From the NCBI GenBank assembly GCA_020137815.1, contig CM035353.1, forward strand, positions 3,778,471-3,842,470: DNA of 64,000 nucleotides, written 5' to 3'. The first letter of the stretch is position 1, and every line of letters begins with the position of its first letter. The notes below the pieces were generated by a model that worked only from the letters and a program-made list of their open reading frames with translations, was not told the DNA's origin and ran no database searches. The DNA is from Hormiphora californensis (Eukaryota > Ctenophora > Tentaculata > Cydippida > Pleurobrachiidae). Positions 41,991-52,521 of this stretch are shown one piece after another. The translations under genes were made by a program, and so were the position numbers.

Positions 41991-43683
41991 CCGCGTGGCC
42001 CAAATTAAAGGGAGGGTACGTTGGCCTTCTTTTCAACCAGAAGTTTAATTTCAATCACTCTGATATTTTGACACAATGTCTGCATGGGTACTCATTCGAG
42101 GAATCCGAAGTTTCAAATCATAAAAGTTGAAAGTTCATTAATGAACTCAATTTTTCGTTTTTCGGGTTTTTTGAGGTTTTCTCTTGATTAAATTCGATTT
42201 TATTATTTAAAAAACCGCCATACAATAGAGCAAGTATCAACAAATGGCAATCTGAATTTTTATCAAAATTGAATCAAGTTTAGTGGGTGAAATAAGTTAT
42301 TTAAAGGGCCTAAAAACCCAAATTCTATTTATTTATTTTGAACACTACATCGTAACAAGCATGCTATTGGAGTCCCAAAAAACATAGGTACACGCCCCAC
42401 GGACCCAAGGTGATCCCAGGGGGAGCACCTCAAGTTCGGGCCCAGTTGGGGTCCCCCTGTAAACGCGCTTGTACTCCTTGAAATGCTAACAATATGATCC
42501 TCTCTCAAATTTGAAGTTTTGGGTAAATTTATCCTTGTGTTACAGGTGAGTACATAATCTTTCTTGTCTCTGTATTCTGGTAATTTTTCTCCTAGTTTTG
42601 ATAGGCTTAAATAATAATTGATGAGAAAAATTATGAAATCTACTAAAACATAAGGATCATTTCTATCCTAAATTTTATATTTGAGAGAGGATCATATTGT
42701 TAGCATTTCAAGGAGTACAAGCGCGTTTACAAGGGGACCCCAAATGGGCCCCAACTTGAGGGGCTCCCCCTGGGCTCACCTGGGGTCCATGTGGCGTGTG
42801 CCTATGCTTTTTGGGACTCCAATAGCATGCTTGTTACGATGGAGTGTTCAAAATAATTAATTAAAATTTTGGTTTTTAGGCCCTTTAAAGATGATATTTT
42901 TTACCAAACATCGATTTTGACCTGTTTTGACCAGAAATCGGTAAATTCAGGCGCTAAAAATCTGTAAGGCCACTACACTTGATCAATTTTGATGTTAGCC
43001 GGAATTTAAGCTCTCTATCTTAAAATTCATTTTTCCGACTGGAATGAATCCTGAATGAACTTGAAAACAGAAATGCTTTTTGGAACCGGAATTTCACAGT
43101 CGCCTTCGGGTATCGATTTCCTTTCAAACGCGACTAATTTGAGCTCAATTGGACCACCACAAGAGACACAGTGTCTAGTTATCTAACCCTAGGTTTGGTC
43201 ATCTGACACCTAATGAGACAATAGCGTCATTACTAAGTGCCAATAAGCAGGTGTAACGGACGAGTATCACGTATCACGTCTGCTAATGAGGATGGTGTAC
43301 CGATACAGCATCCGTTAAAATGTAAGCTCTCTTGCTAACACGTCATAATTTGATGGGGATCACATGACTTACCCTAGGCTTAGAAAACGGATCACTGTGA
43401 TTCTTGTGGTGATCCAATTAAGCTCAAACTGGTCCCATTCGAAAGGAAATCGATAGCCAAACAAATTTGTGAAACTTTGGTACCGAAATATGGTCCCATA
43501 TTGGTGTTCATTCAATGTTCATGCGGTCGAAAAAAATGAACTTATATCCAGAGGGCTGAAACTTCGGATTCCTCGAATGAGTAACTATGCAGACATTGGG
43601 TCAAAATATCAGAGTGATTGAAATTAAACTTCTGGGTAAAAAGAAGGCCAACGTACCCTCCCTTTAATTTGGGCCAGGCGGTA
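41989..43683. mobile_element. 1.69 kb inverted-repeat element, TA duplication
   Basis: The element is 41991-43681, between TA dinucleotides. Its ends are CCGCGTGGCCCAAATTAAAG and the reverse complement of CCGCCTGGCCCAAATTAAAG. Outer arms reach about 180 bp (41991-42170, 43500-43681). Two further nested inverted repeats lie inside (42337-42530 with 42660-42860, and 43105-43170 with 43390-43460), suggesting elements within an element. Copy B at about 47535 lacks it. No transposase frame; the class is mariner-like by TA target only. Confidence 0.75.
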
Positions 43684-44850
43684 TGTTTCTTTCCCACTCT
43701 CTCGGTTCACATACTACAGTAAATAGGTCACGTTCTCCTTCTTCTTACTCCCTTTAGCCCAAATCACACAGCTACTCTAGAGTATGAATTGTGACAGAGA
43801 GTAAGCGGCAGTGCATCATGATGTTCTATGACACTTTAGCTGCTTAGCCAACTACCAACCAAGTAATCACTTTTAATTGTTTTCAAAATGTCTCCAGAAA
43901 ATGGCAGTAGGGGTGGATACAGAAATTGCTATGTATGGACATAAACGGTAGATTATGGTAAAAAATGTGCAGGAAATGAACAAATGCAGTCAATAGACGT
44001 CCGGAAGGATGAAAATTTAATGGAAAAGTGTCAAGATGAATGCTGAAAAAACATAAAAAGTAGGGCTAAAAAAAGCTAAAAAAAGCTAAAAAAAGCTAAA
44101 AAAAGCTAAAATAAAAAACGCTATCGACCAAAATCAGGGTACCTTTAGCTTTTTTTAGGGCTGGACCCCCCCCACACCTTGAAAGACTTGGGATCAGCAC
44201 TGACTGGGTTAAAGTTGTTGGCTGTGACTGGTGCTCTACTAACACCGGAAGAGTCATGAATCATCCAATCAGATATCATTATACGCATACTTAGATGTTA
44301 TTTATATCATAAATATAAAGTAAAAAACGATCAAAAGATCAAAAGTATATGGTAATTAACAGTTTTAATGATATACAATATAATAGGCTGCAGGCGAAGG
44401 AGAAGACGAGTCCTACCAAATGCTATGAGCCAGGTATGGCACGATACTACGTGGAATGTTTGCTGGCAGGCTGTGTTATATGCTGTCTGAAAACTGTCAC
44501 CTCTAACGTATAGTACCTAACCATGTAAAAATTTACGGCATCATGTACAAAATCATTATATGTATATAAAACGTTTTAGTTAATCTAACTTGGACATTTG
44601 CACAGTAGTGTAATATTTTTATAGCTTATACATTTATTAAGTTAGAAATATAAAGTTTACTTGTGTATATATAGTATAACAAATTGGTTGGCTAAAATAT
44701 CGTAGCAGCAGATAGTTCCGTGACTCTTTATGATGGAACCCCAGATCTATATCATATCATAACCGGAAAAACGAAATCCAGGATTACATCAAGTACTGAG
44801 GCCTCATTACAGGCGAAGAATTTGACTAATATTTAATACTGACTAAGGAA

Positions 44851-45440
44851 GTGTATAAGGGACGGCTTCGCCACAAGATACATGGAGGCGAAATCAAGCT
44901 TGTTCCAGAACCAACCTTGGTAGAGGGAAAGGATGTAACCTGCTACATTGATACTCCATTCAGTTCGACGTTTTTATGCCATAACCAAGAGGTGGAACTA
45001 TGTGTGCAAACTAGTGCCAGTAAGGCTAAAAACTTCAAGTCACACGAATCGAGCATAGGTAGCGCTATTATTACTACTGAGAGTAGAAGGCAGAGAAGAG
45101 GAAAGACCACTTGTTCCAGAACTAACCTTGGTAGAGGGAAAGGATGTCACATGCTACATCGATACTCCATTCAGTTCGACGTTTTTATGCCATAGCCAAG
45201 AGGTGGAATTATGCGTGCAAACTAGTGCCAGTAAGTCACACGAATCGAGCATAGGTAGCGCTATTACTACTACTGAGAGTAGAAGGCAGAGAAGAGGAAA
45301 GACAACTTGTTCCAGAACCAACCTTGGTAGAGGGAAAGGATGTCACCTGCTACATCGATACTCAATTCAGTTCGACGTTTTTATGCCATAGCCAAGAGGT
45401 GGAATTATGCGTGCAAACTAGTGCAAGCAAGGCCAAAAAC
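44851..45440 (+). pseudogene. Coding relic with 211 bp repeats (copy B)
   Basis: The opening is the same as at 38150 (YKGRLRHKIHGGEIKLVPEP), with C to R and a few synonymous changes. The second unit lost KAKNF (15 bases), giving a 196 bp spacing before the final partial unit. The end SKAKN-TAG is the same as in copy A. Frame shifts with each unit as in copy A. Confidence 0.55.
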
Positions 45441-45746
45441 TAGTTAGTTAAAATCGAAGGTCTAATGCCAACCAGGAACCTAAAGGACGTCATTCATCGA
45501 AGTACTCACCATACTGAGGAGCAGCATGGAGCAGCCCAATAACATGTGGAAGTGTTGATACGGAGTTTACTGAATATAATTAATAAAGAAGCAGTGATAC
45601 CAGATACAATTACACTTGCTAGACACGAACTAGTTTTAAACAGAAGTCCGGGAATCTCTTTACCATGTATTGGATACTGCGGATAACAGAGGTTTGAACA
45701 GCCTTCGTGACAGATTAGATACATATATTTGATATATATTTGATAG

Positions 45747-45830
45747 CTAACCCGAACCCCCCCCCCCCCCCCCGAGATACTATCATGGATAGAGTTAACG
45801 ATGTTGTAGAGCTCCACAAGGAGTAGCAGA
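45747..45830 (+). pseudogene. gag-start relic behind a poly-C tract (copy B)
   Basis: The poly-C run is shorter than in copy A (about 18 against about 30). The peptide after ATG at 45785 is DRVNDVVELHKE before TAG. Confidence 0.45.
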
Positions 45831-46157
45831 TTGAGCAGATTGAGCAGACATTGTCGAGGACACAGAGAAGGTGGTGTTACCCTCCCGAACTCTTATGATT
45901 TTGCTTAGTCTAATGATTTGGTACTTATGGTTGACTAAAATTGAGTTCAGGTTCCGCATACCATCTTTCTTGTCGTTCTCGTATCTCAAACCTCGTTACA
46001 ACATATATGTAGCCTGGTACGGGACTTTTTCTTCAACCTAGCAGAATCGCTGACAACGAAATACGAATGACTTGAGCCCTTTCGAGAGTGCTGTTGGTTT
46101 CGTATGGGCAACCCTTGAGATAGAAGCAGAGGTGATCTCCATTACTGGACGTAAAGA

Positions 46158-46199
46158 TGGTAAAAATTTCCATTACTATAGTAATGGAAATTTTTACCA
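46158..46199. repeat. Perfect 42 bp palindrome
   Basis: TGGTAAAAATTTCCATTACTA is followed immediately, without spacer, by its reverse complement. It lies in a segment of copy B (46094-46430) that is missing from copy A. Confidence 0.9.
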
Positions 46200-46450
46200 G
46201 CTTTACCAGACGAGAAAACCGTAGAGGAGAAGGTGAAGAGACATATATCGCAGCGGATGAGCGAGCTACAGATCTGCTACAGATCTGTAGCTTAAGAGGG
46301 CCACAGAGAAGGTGGTGTAAGGTGTTGCCCTCCCGAACTCTTCTGGAGGACGTTAGGCTCGCTACAAGGGTGGCGAGCAAGAGAGAAAGAACTGTGCGAC
46401 CTAAGAGTCAAACTGTACCATTAATGTGGTACAACATTAGTATTTAACGA
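46200..46450 (+). pseudogene. Relic frame with RTLLEDVRLATRVASK
   Basis: The frame from 46157 continues GEGEETYIAADERATDLLQI, then CKVLPSRTLLEDVRLATRVA and SKRERTVRPKSQTV. GTGTTGCCCTCCCGAACTCT is a member of the degenerate ALP block family. Deleted from copy A. Not recognised. Confidence 0.3.
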
Positions 46451-46544
46451 AGTATTGATCGTAGCAGTGGCATCCCTAGGGAACGCCACCACAAAGGACC
46501 TTCTCCGCTAAACCGGAGAAGATCAGGTCATAATAGGAATAATA

Positions 46545-46665
46545 TTATCTATTATACTATAAAGCAGGAAATATTGTGATGACCCTCTCGATTTTACATA
46601 CATTACTTCCCCTGATATCTGTAGTCGTATTCGTCGAATAAAACATGTCTCAAGCGAATGAGAGC
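46545..46665 (+). pseudogene. Diverged copy of the 1.86-3.9 kb locus without the foldback
   Basis: AAAGCAGGAAATATTGTGAT ... TCGATTTTACAT matches 1879-1925, and CGTCGAATAAAACATGTCTC matches 3862-3890 within the basic-helix exon. The intervening intron and foldback are absent here. Confidence 0.45.
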
Positions 46666-46964
46666 TTACAAGATTATAATAGGAATAAGAAGATCCCCAA
46701 AAGGGGGAAATTTAATTAAGATCTACAGCATTTACATTGTATGTATTTGGAATCCCCCAAATGTATGGGTGGCGTTGCCCGGCCCTCCCCAAATTCTTCA
46801 GGAGCGACTCTCCACACTGGTAGTACAAAGAGTAAAGACACATCAGACATTTTTTTGTGTTTTTTTTTCGTCGGTACCACACAGGTGGTACCGGCACAAA
46901 AGTATGAGAGGGTATTAAAACAATTAAGTAGTCCGAAAATTCTTACGACCTATTTCTTTATAGG

Positions 46965-47055
46965 ACCCCCCAGCTCTGCAATCCATATCGCCAACCTACC
47001 AAGGGCCTAACTCGGATTATGACCCCGCCTTCCCGACGAACCAAGACAGCCAGTA
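46965..47055 (+). pseudogene. Truncated Pro/Tyr-rich exon (copy B)
   Basis: It follows TTTCTTTATAG and reads SISPTYQGPNSDYDPAFPTN, QDS before the Arg-rich half is lost. Third copy of the exon family. Confidence 0.5.
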
Positions 47056-47580
47056 CCACAAAGAAGAAGAATATCTATCATTTATGTGCATGCTTTGTTT
47101 TCAATTTATTATTTTTCAGGACATAATTAAAACATAATTAAAACATAAAGTAGATCTGGAGACTAAATTAAAATCTACCGTATTTACCTAGTGTTGGAAT
47201 CCCCCAAAAAGGGGAGAAGTTTTAACTTTTAAAGGTATAGGTGGCCTTGCCCTTCCAAATTCTTTTGGGACATATAGGAACGAATACTCTTGAGGAAGAG
47301 TGAATCGCCATAAAGGTGGCGAGCATAAAGGCAATAAAGACTGATAAAGATTTGAGCAAATATTAAAAGTCTAAAAACTTAAATTTCCGAACAACCGCTT
47401 GCACAGGTTACATAGGAACCGCCACAATGAATAGTTGAACTACTCTGGGGAGGAACAAGAAAATCTTAATATTCGGATTTACATTCTTTACTTTTATCTG
47501 ACTCCGTACCAGCTTATATGTTTTGCACATTTTTCTGTCCCACTTTTACTCTCTCGGGCCGAGAGTCTCGGCTCACATAA

Positions 47581-47743
47581 TACAGTCGGACCCCGATTTA
47601 GTGGCACCCCGATTTAGTGGCAGGATAATCTTCCCCCGATATAGGAAATTAGCAGTATATTTGACCCCGATTTAGTGGACACCCCGATTTAGTGGACAAA
47701 ACCCTTTCCCCCGAGGATGTCACTAAATCGGGGTCCGACTGTA
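47581..47743. mobile_element. 159 bp CAGTCGGACC MITE, pogo-like
   Basis: The element is 47583-47741 with TA on both sides. Its ends are CAGTCGGACCCCGATTTAGTG and the inverse. Internally CCCCGATTTAGTGG is repeated. Copy A, at about 43710, has the unfilled TACAGTAAATAGG sequence. CAGT-type ends with TA suggest a pogo/Tigger relative; this is inference. Confidence 0.85.
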
Positions 47744-48132
47744 CACAGTAAATAGGCCACGTTCTTCTTCTTCTCACTCCCTTTAGCCCACATCACACAG
47801 GGTATGAATTGTGACAGAGAGTGAGCGGCGAAGCATGCAATGCATCATGGTGTTCTAAGACACTTTAGCTGCTCAGCCAATTACCAACCAAGTAATCACT
47901 TTTAATTGTTTTCAAAATCTCACCGCATACTGGCCAATTAATGGCCAATTAATGGCCTAGTTGTTCAACCGAGCTCTTACATCAGTGCACAGCTAAACCG
48001 CTTAGAGGAAGTTATAGCAGACATGGAAAGAGGGAGAAAGAGGGAGAGAGAAAGAGGGAGAGATCGCGTCATGCAGTATTGCAGCACTTCTTATTTATTT
48101 CGCTATCATTGCTTCACCAAATCTTGCTGACA

Positions 48133-50681
48133 ATGATTTTTCTCATTGCATCCATCAATATCATCATGGTCTGTACCGCTGATCAAGTCATCCCGGTCGT
48201 CACTCTGAGTGGGGGCTCCACCTCAAACGAAGGATACCCTAATTTACACTTCAACAATGGATCCGTTCTTGTGGGCGTGTGTGGGGGAAATAAAGGTTTT
48301 GCAAACGCGGCATGCCAGTGGGCTGGATACCCCGGGGGACATATTGTACCGGAGAAATGGTCTGATATTGATACAACTTCTAACGTCTCCTGGCGTTTCA
48401 GGTTTGAGTGTGAGGAAAGGGGCGGATAACTTGACGGGATGTGTCACTAAACAGTGTCAGGATCCCCCGGGCCGGTGTGTTCCTCCGATGTTACCCTGCC
48501 GATTGTACCCTACCAAACGGCCAGATAATTCCTGGGAACACCTCTCAGTGGGTGGGCGGTGACCGGGTGTGCAAGTGTGGAGAGGACGGGATGGTGATGT
48601 GTGATTGCCGGCATGTTAAGAGGAGGGTATGTCCTAATGGTCGAGGTGCTGCCCAGTTGGATGTGTTATGTGAACCCATTTGTGAAGTTGATGTCAACGA
48701 GTGCAAGGATGTACAGGTACGATCATTAATTGAAGAAAATATTTCTCTCTCTTTTATCTCTCCTCTTTCTTATGGATCTTCACTTTTTAACAATCTGACC
48801 AATTTTTCTCCTTTCCTGCAGATTCCGAGGCAGTGCAAGTTTTATCGGGAGCAGGGTCTCTGTCAGGCAAACAAAACCGTCCGAGACATGTGTCGGAGCA
48901 CGTGTGAGCTCTGTCAGGAAAAAGAGGCTCAGGATCAAGGATTAGGAACCAGTACGGATCAGGAAGGAGCCAGTACGGATCAGGAATTAGGAACCAGTAC
49001 AGATCAGGAAGGAACCAGTACGGATCAAGAAGGAACCAGTACGGATCAGGAAGGAACCAGTACGGATCAGGAAGGAACCAGTACGGATCAGGAAGGAACC
49101 AGTACGGATCAGGAAGGAACCAGTACGGATCAGGAAGGAACTAGTACGGATCAGGAAGGAACCAGTACGGATCAGGAAGGAACCAGTACGGATCAGGAAG
49201 GAACCAGTACGGATCAGGAAGGAGCCAGTACGGATCAGGAAGGAGCCAGTACGGATCAGGAAGGAACCAGTACGGATCAAGAATTAGGAACCAGTACGGA
49301 TCAGGAAGGAACCAGTACGGATCAGGAAGGAACCAGTACGGATCAGGAAGGAACCAGTACGGATCAGGAAGGAACCAGTACGGATCAGGAAGGAACCAGT
49401 ACGGATCAGGAAGGAACCAGTACGGATCAGGAAGGAACCAGTACGGATCAAGAAGGAACCAGTACGGATCAGGAAGGAACCAGTACGGATCACGAAGGAA
49501 CCAGTACGGATCAGGAAGGAACCAGTACGGATCAGGAAGGAACCAGTACGGATCAGGAAGGAACCAGTACGGATCAGGAAAGAACCAGTACGGATCAGGA
49601 AGGAACCAGTACAGATCAGGAAGGAACCAGTACGGATCAGGAAGGAACCAGTACGGATCAGGAAGGAACCAGTACGGATCAGGAATTAGGAACCAGTACG
49701 GATCAAGAAGGACCCAGTACGGATCAGGAAGGAACCAGTACGGATCAGGAAGGAACCAGTACGGATCAGGAAGGAACCAGTACGGATCAGGAAGGAACCA
49801 GTACGGATCAGGAATTAGGGACCACGGACCAAGAATTAGGGACCAGTACGGATCAGGAATTAGGGACCACGGACCAAGAATTAGGGACCAGTACGGATCA
49901 GGAATTAGGGACCACGGACCAAGAATTAGGGACCAGTACGAATCAGGACTTAGAAACCACGGATCCGATTACAACAACAATCCCATCATCATCACCACCA
50001 TCGTGTCGTGACCACGAGTACTACAGTGAGTCATGTAGGGTGTGGAGGAATTCTGGCCATTGTGCCGGTAACAAATCTGTGAGAGGTTGGTGTCAGGGAA
50101 CCTGTGGACTGTGCAGCTCCAGCTGCCACGACACCCTCCCGATAGAGACATGTCGTGTTGCAGTTGAGAGTGGTAGTTGTCATGACAACTTGGTGGTGTT
50201 GCGGGGGTGTAAACGGGCGTGTGGGGTGTGTGGTGGATATCCACAGGATGGGTGTAGAGATGTGTACCGGAGCTCCTCCTGTAGGATATGGAGGGACAAG
50301 GGACGGTGTGAGGAGGAGAGTGGGGAGGTGAGAGATATCTGTGCTGAGACGTGTGGAGAATGCACCGTTACCATGGTTACTGAGTCTCAACCTGCTGAGA
50401 ATTCAGGGTGTGTTGATAGGATGTCTTTGAGTCTGTGTGAATATTTCAAAGGAGCTGGGTACTGTGAGAGTAAGATGCACAAGCAGGCCTTGTCTACTCA
50501 TTGTAAACGTACCTGTGGATACTGCGGGGAGGTAGAGAATGAGGGAGAGAAATCAGGTGGAGGAGGGTGTAGAGATGAAATTGAGAGTGAGGTTTGTGGA
50601 CAATGGGCAGCAGGTGGGTATTGTGAGACAAACAGCAGAGTTAGGTTGGAGTATTGCCGGGACACTTGTGATTCGTGCTAA
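48133..50681 (+). CDS. Secreted SRCR-like, VWC-like, multi-ShKT protein with long STDQE repeat
   Basis: The ATG at 48133 gives a hydrophobic signal-peptide-like start (MIFLIASINIIMVCTA), though the frame is also open upstream. In order come an SRCR-like module (about 48175-48470), a VWC-like Cys cluster (about 48486-48615), one ShKT domain split by a 105 base intron, about 1 kb of GTSTDQE repeats, and five more ShKT domains (50004-50114, 50124-50231, 50253-50363, 50409-50525, 50568-50678), ending right after the last Cys. Each has six Cys with the C..TC..C ending. A secreted adhesive, mucin-like or matrix role is likely; ShKT modules also occur in peptidases and toxins. Two frame changes (near 48420 and 48465-48485) mean sequence errors, a missed splice or decay. 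Confidence 0.75.
48717..48821 (+). other. Intron of the ShKT gene
   Basis: The donor CAG|GTACGA and acceptor CTTTCCTGCAG|ATTCCG bound 105 bases with a pyrimidine-rich 3' end. The stretch happens to be open, but retaining it would put 35 hydrophobic/serine residues between the first and second Cys of a ShKT domain; removing it gives a normal six-Cys spacing. Confidence 0.85.
48940..49965 (+). repeat. 21 bp coding minisatellite (GTSTDQE)
   Basis: Between 45 and 50 tandem units of GGAACCAGTACGGATCAGGAA encode the heptad GTSTDQE. Occasional 24 bp units add Leu (ELGTSTDQE), and the end of the array shifts to (LG)TTDQE. Units are mostly identical at the DNA level, so the array is young or homogenised. 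Ser/Thr-rich and acidic composition suggests an extended, possibly O-glycosylated spacer. Confidence 0.95.
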
Positions 50682-50689
50682 TTTAGCAA

Positions 50690-51010
50690 ATCATGAACTA
50701 TATACTGTGTGCGACAATATTAATTTAGTTATATTAATACGTATCTGAAACTAAAAGCTATAAATTGTGTTTTGCATTATACATAATACCGTGGACCCAT
50801 ATCTGCTGGTTACCGCTATCAGCTGAAGAAGCACGGACTCAGCTCCATGAAACCCTACACTATTTTAGCAAGAGAATTATATTAATACGTTATATCTGAA
50901 AGCTATAAATTGTGTTTTGCATTATATTAACCCTTTCCAAAACAAACTGTTTATCTATAGTTTACTAAATGTAGGTTCTGTACATCATCCCATTTTATTT
51001 TGATGATGGA
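50690..51010. other. 3' flank of the ShKT gene
   Basis: AT-rich, with AAAGCTATAAATTGTGTTTTGCATTATA repeated at 50752 and 50889 (about 137 bases apart). No canonical AATAAA is seen close to the stop. Confidence 0.4.
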
Positions 51011-51013
51011 AAA

Positions 51014-51029
51014 TACAGTCGCGACTGTA
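51014..51029. repeat. Fused MITE ends, TACAGTCG|CGACTGTA
   Basis: A 16 bp perfect palindrome made of the outermost bases of the CAGTCGG MITE joined end to end, with TA at both sides. Confidence 0.6.
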
Positions 51030-51054
51030 TCACATTTTCCAGTCGGACTAGTCG

Positions 51055-51169
51055 GACCCCAGTCGGACCCCGATTTAGTGGCCCCCGATTTAGTGGACAT
51101 CCCGATTTATAAGTTGACAAGCAAAAGCCTTTCCCCCGAGGATGCCACTAAATCGGGGTCCGACTGTAT
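51055..51169. mobile_element. CAGTCGGACC MITE, second copy (left end rearranged)
   Basis: The right end ...CACTAAATCGGGGTCCGACTG followed by TA is intact at 51167. At the left, CAGTCGGAC occurs three times in a row (51040-51075), so this end has been partly duplicated. Internally the same CCCCCGAGGATG(C)CACTAAATC sequence is present as in the 47.6 kb copy. Confidence 0.7.
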
Positions 51170-51533
51170 CTTTAGTCTAGTTGCATATACCTTGTTATAC
51201 ACAATTGCATTTTCCCAGATTGACCAACACATTCGTAATGTCCAACACATACGTGATGTCCATTCACCTGGATCAGTAGCAATATGTTCCAAATGCCAAA
51301 CAACGTTTTCGAATAACTTTAGCCTGAAGAGCACGGGCACTCGAGGCAATTAAGGATGAGTCTAGAAGGGCCCGATTGTCTGATAGAATGTTGATCATTT
51401 TTCTATTCCGTAGACCGTAATTTATTATTACTATATAGGACACACATCCTGGGCAGACTATTACCTGCTCATTGCTCCCGGACCAAGATTCGGAAGGAAC
51501 TTAAGATCTGGCTGGGGAACAAAATATGATAAA
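51170..51533. other. Unassigned stretch
   Basis: One frame gives QIDQHIRNVQHIRDVHSPGS and KCQTTFSNNFSLKSTGTRGN (to 51353) but no relative or splice context. The rest shows nothing. Confidence 0.3.
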
Positions 51534-51861
51534 GAAAAATGGGTACTCACGGGGTTCTCCATTTTCTAAAAAGCGCAAGGATTACGCAAGGAAAACGCAA
51601 GGTATACGCAAGGATTACGCAAGGATTACGCAAAGAATACGCAAGGAATACGCAAGGAATACGCTATGGTTCCGCACAGAATACGCAAGGGATACGCAGG
51701 GATTACGCAAGTAATACGCAAGGATTACGCAAGGAAAACGCAAGGTATACGCAAGGATTACGCAAGGATTACGCAAAGAACACGCAAGAAATAAGCAGAA
51801 AATACGCAAGGGATACGCAATTTGCGTATCCCTTTCGTATCCTTTGCGTAAAACCCACTAC

Positions 51862-52521
51862 TGGCTTCCAAACCACCTCGCCTCTCTCATACCTTTTGCA
51901 ATTGTCCTCAAATCTCTCCCTCTCCCTCTCCCTCTCCCTCTCCCTCTCCCTCTCCCTCTCCCTCTCCCTCTCCCTCTCCCTCTCCCTCTCCCTCTCCCTC
52001 TCCCTCTCCCTCTCCCTCTCCCTCTCCCTCTCCCTCTCCCTCTCCCTCTCCCTCTCCCTCTCCCTCTCCCTCTCCCTCTCCCTCTCCCTCTCCCTCTCCC
52101 TCTCCCTCTCCCTCTCCCTCTCCCTCTCCCTCTCCCTCTCCCTCTCCCTCTCCCTCTCCCTCTCCTCTCCTCTCCCTCTCCCTCTCCCTCTCCTCTCCCT
52201 CTCCCTCTCCCTCTCCCTCTCCCTCTCCCTCTCCCTCTCCCTCTCCCTCTCCCTCTCCCTCTCCCTCTCCCTCTCCCTCTCCCTCTCCCTCTCCCTCTCC
52301 CTCTCCCTCTCCCTCTCCCTCTCCCTCTCCCTCTCCCTCTCCCTCTCCCTCTCCCTCTCCCTCTCCCTCTCTCTGGTGGGGATCTGGTGCCTTCCTTCTC
52401 CACAGAGGTTGCAGATGTCCAGTAGAACTCTAGACTTGGGTATTCCGTGACGGACTGTCATTGTTGATTTATCATTTGGAGGTAGAGCAGGGATGGATTG
52501 TTCAGGAACGGGATGGTGGCT
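51862..52521. mobile_element. 650 bp insertion inside one foldback arm, flanked by TGGCT
   Basis: The uninterrupted right arm (AACCCACTACTGGCTGCGTA in reverse complement) shows that 51867-52516 was added to the left arm, with TGGCT on both sides. The insert carries the CCCTCT array and about 140 bp of unique DNA at its right. No terminal inverted repeat. The mechanism is unclear. Confidence 0.6.
51908..52375. repeat. (CCCTCT)n hexanucleotide microsatellite
   Basis: About 470 bases of CCCTCT with two short irregularities near 52160-52195. Long ER, GR, SL and PL repeat frames on both strands are consequences of it. Confidence 0.95.

Larger units (their letters stand above)
37188..43883. repeat. 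Tandem segmental duplication, copy A
   Basis: AATGTCTCCAGAAAATGGCA starts both copy A (37190) and copy B (43886), 6.7 kb apart. Similarity then runs through the exon tail, the 211 bp repeats, a poly-C tract and the GGCGTTGCCC relics to TTTTAATTGTTTTCAAAAT (about 43885 and 47915). Copy A is longer because it carries foldbacks at 39242-40393 and 41991-43681 and extra 211 bp units. Copy B carries a MITE (47583-47741) and segments missing from A (for example 46094-46430). Confidence 0.85.
43884..47905. repeat. Tandem segmental duplication, copy B
   Basis: Copy B begins inside the 631 bp G8 element (right half, 43884-44172) and repeats the rest of copy A. It lacks the two foldbacks of copy A and has two rather than three full 211 bp units, one with a 15 bp deletion. 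The A/B junction shows short homology (CAAAATGTCTCC against GAAAAAATGTCTCC), consistent with a microhomology-mediated tandem duplication. Confidence 0.8.

Noticed and set aside
48987-49493. Minus-strand IRTGSFL repeat ORFs
   Set aside because: Antisense shadow of the GTSTDQE coding repeat.
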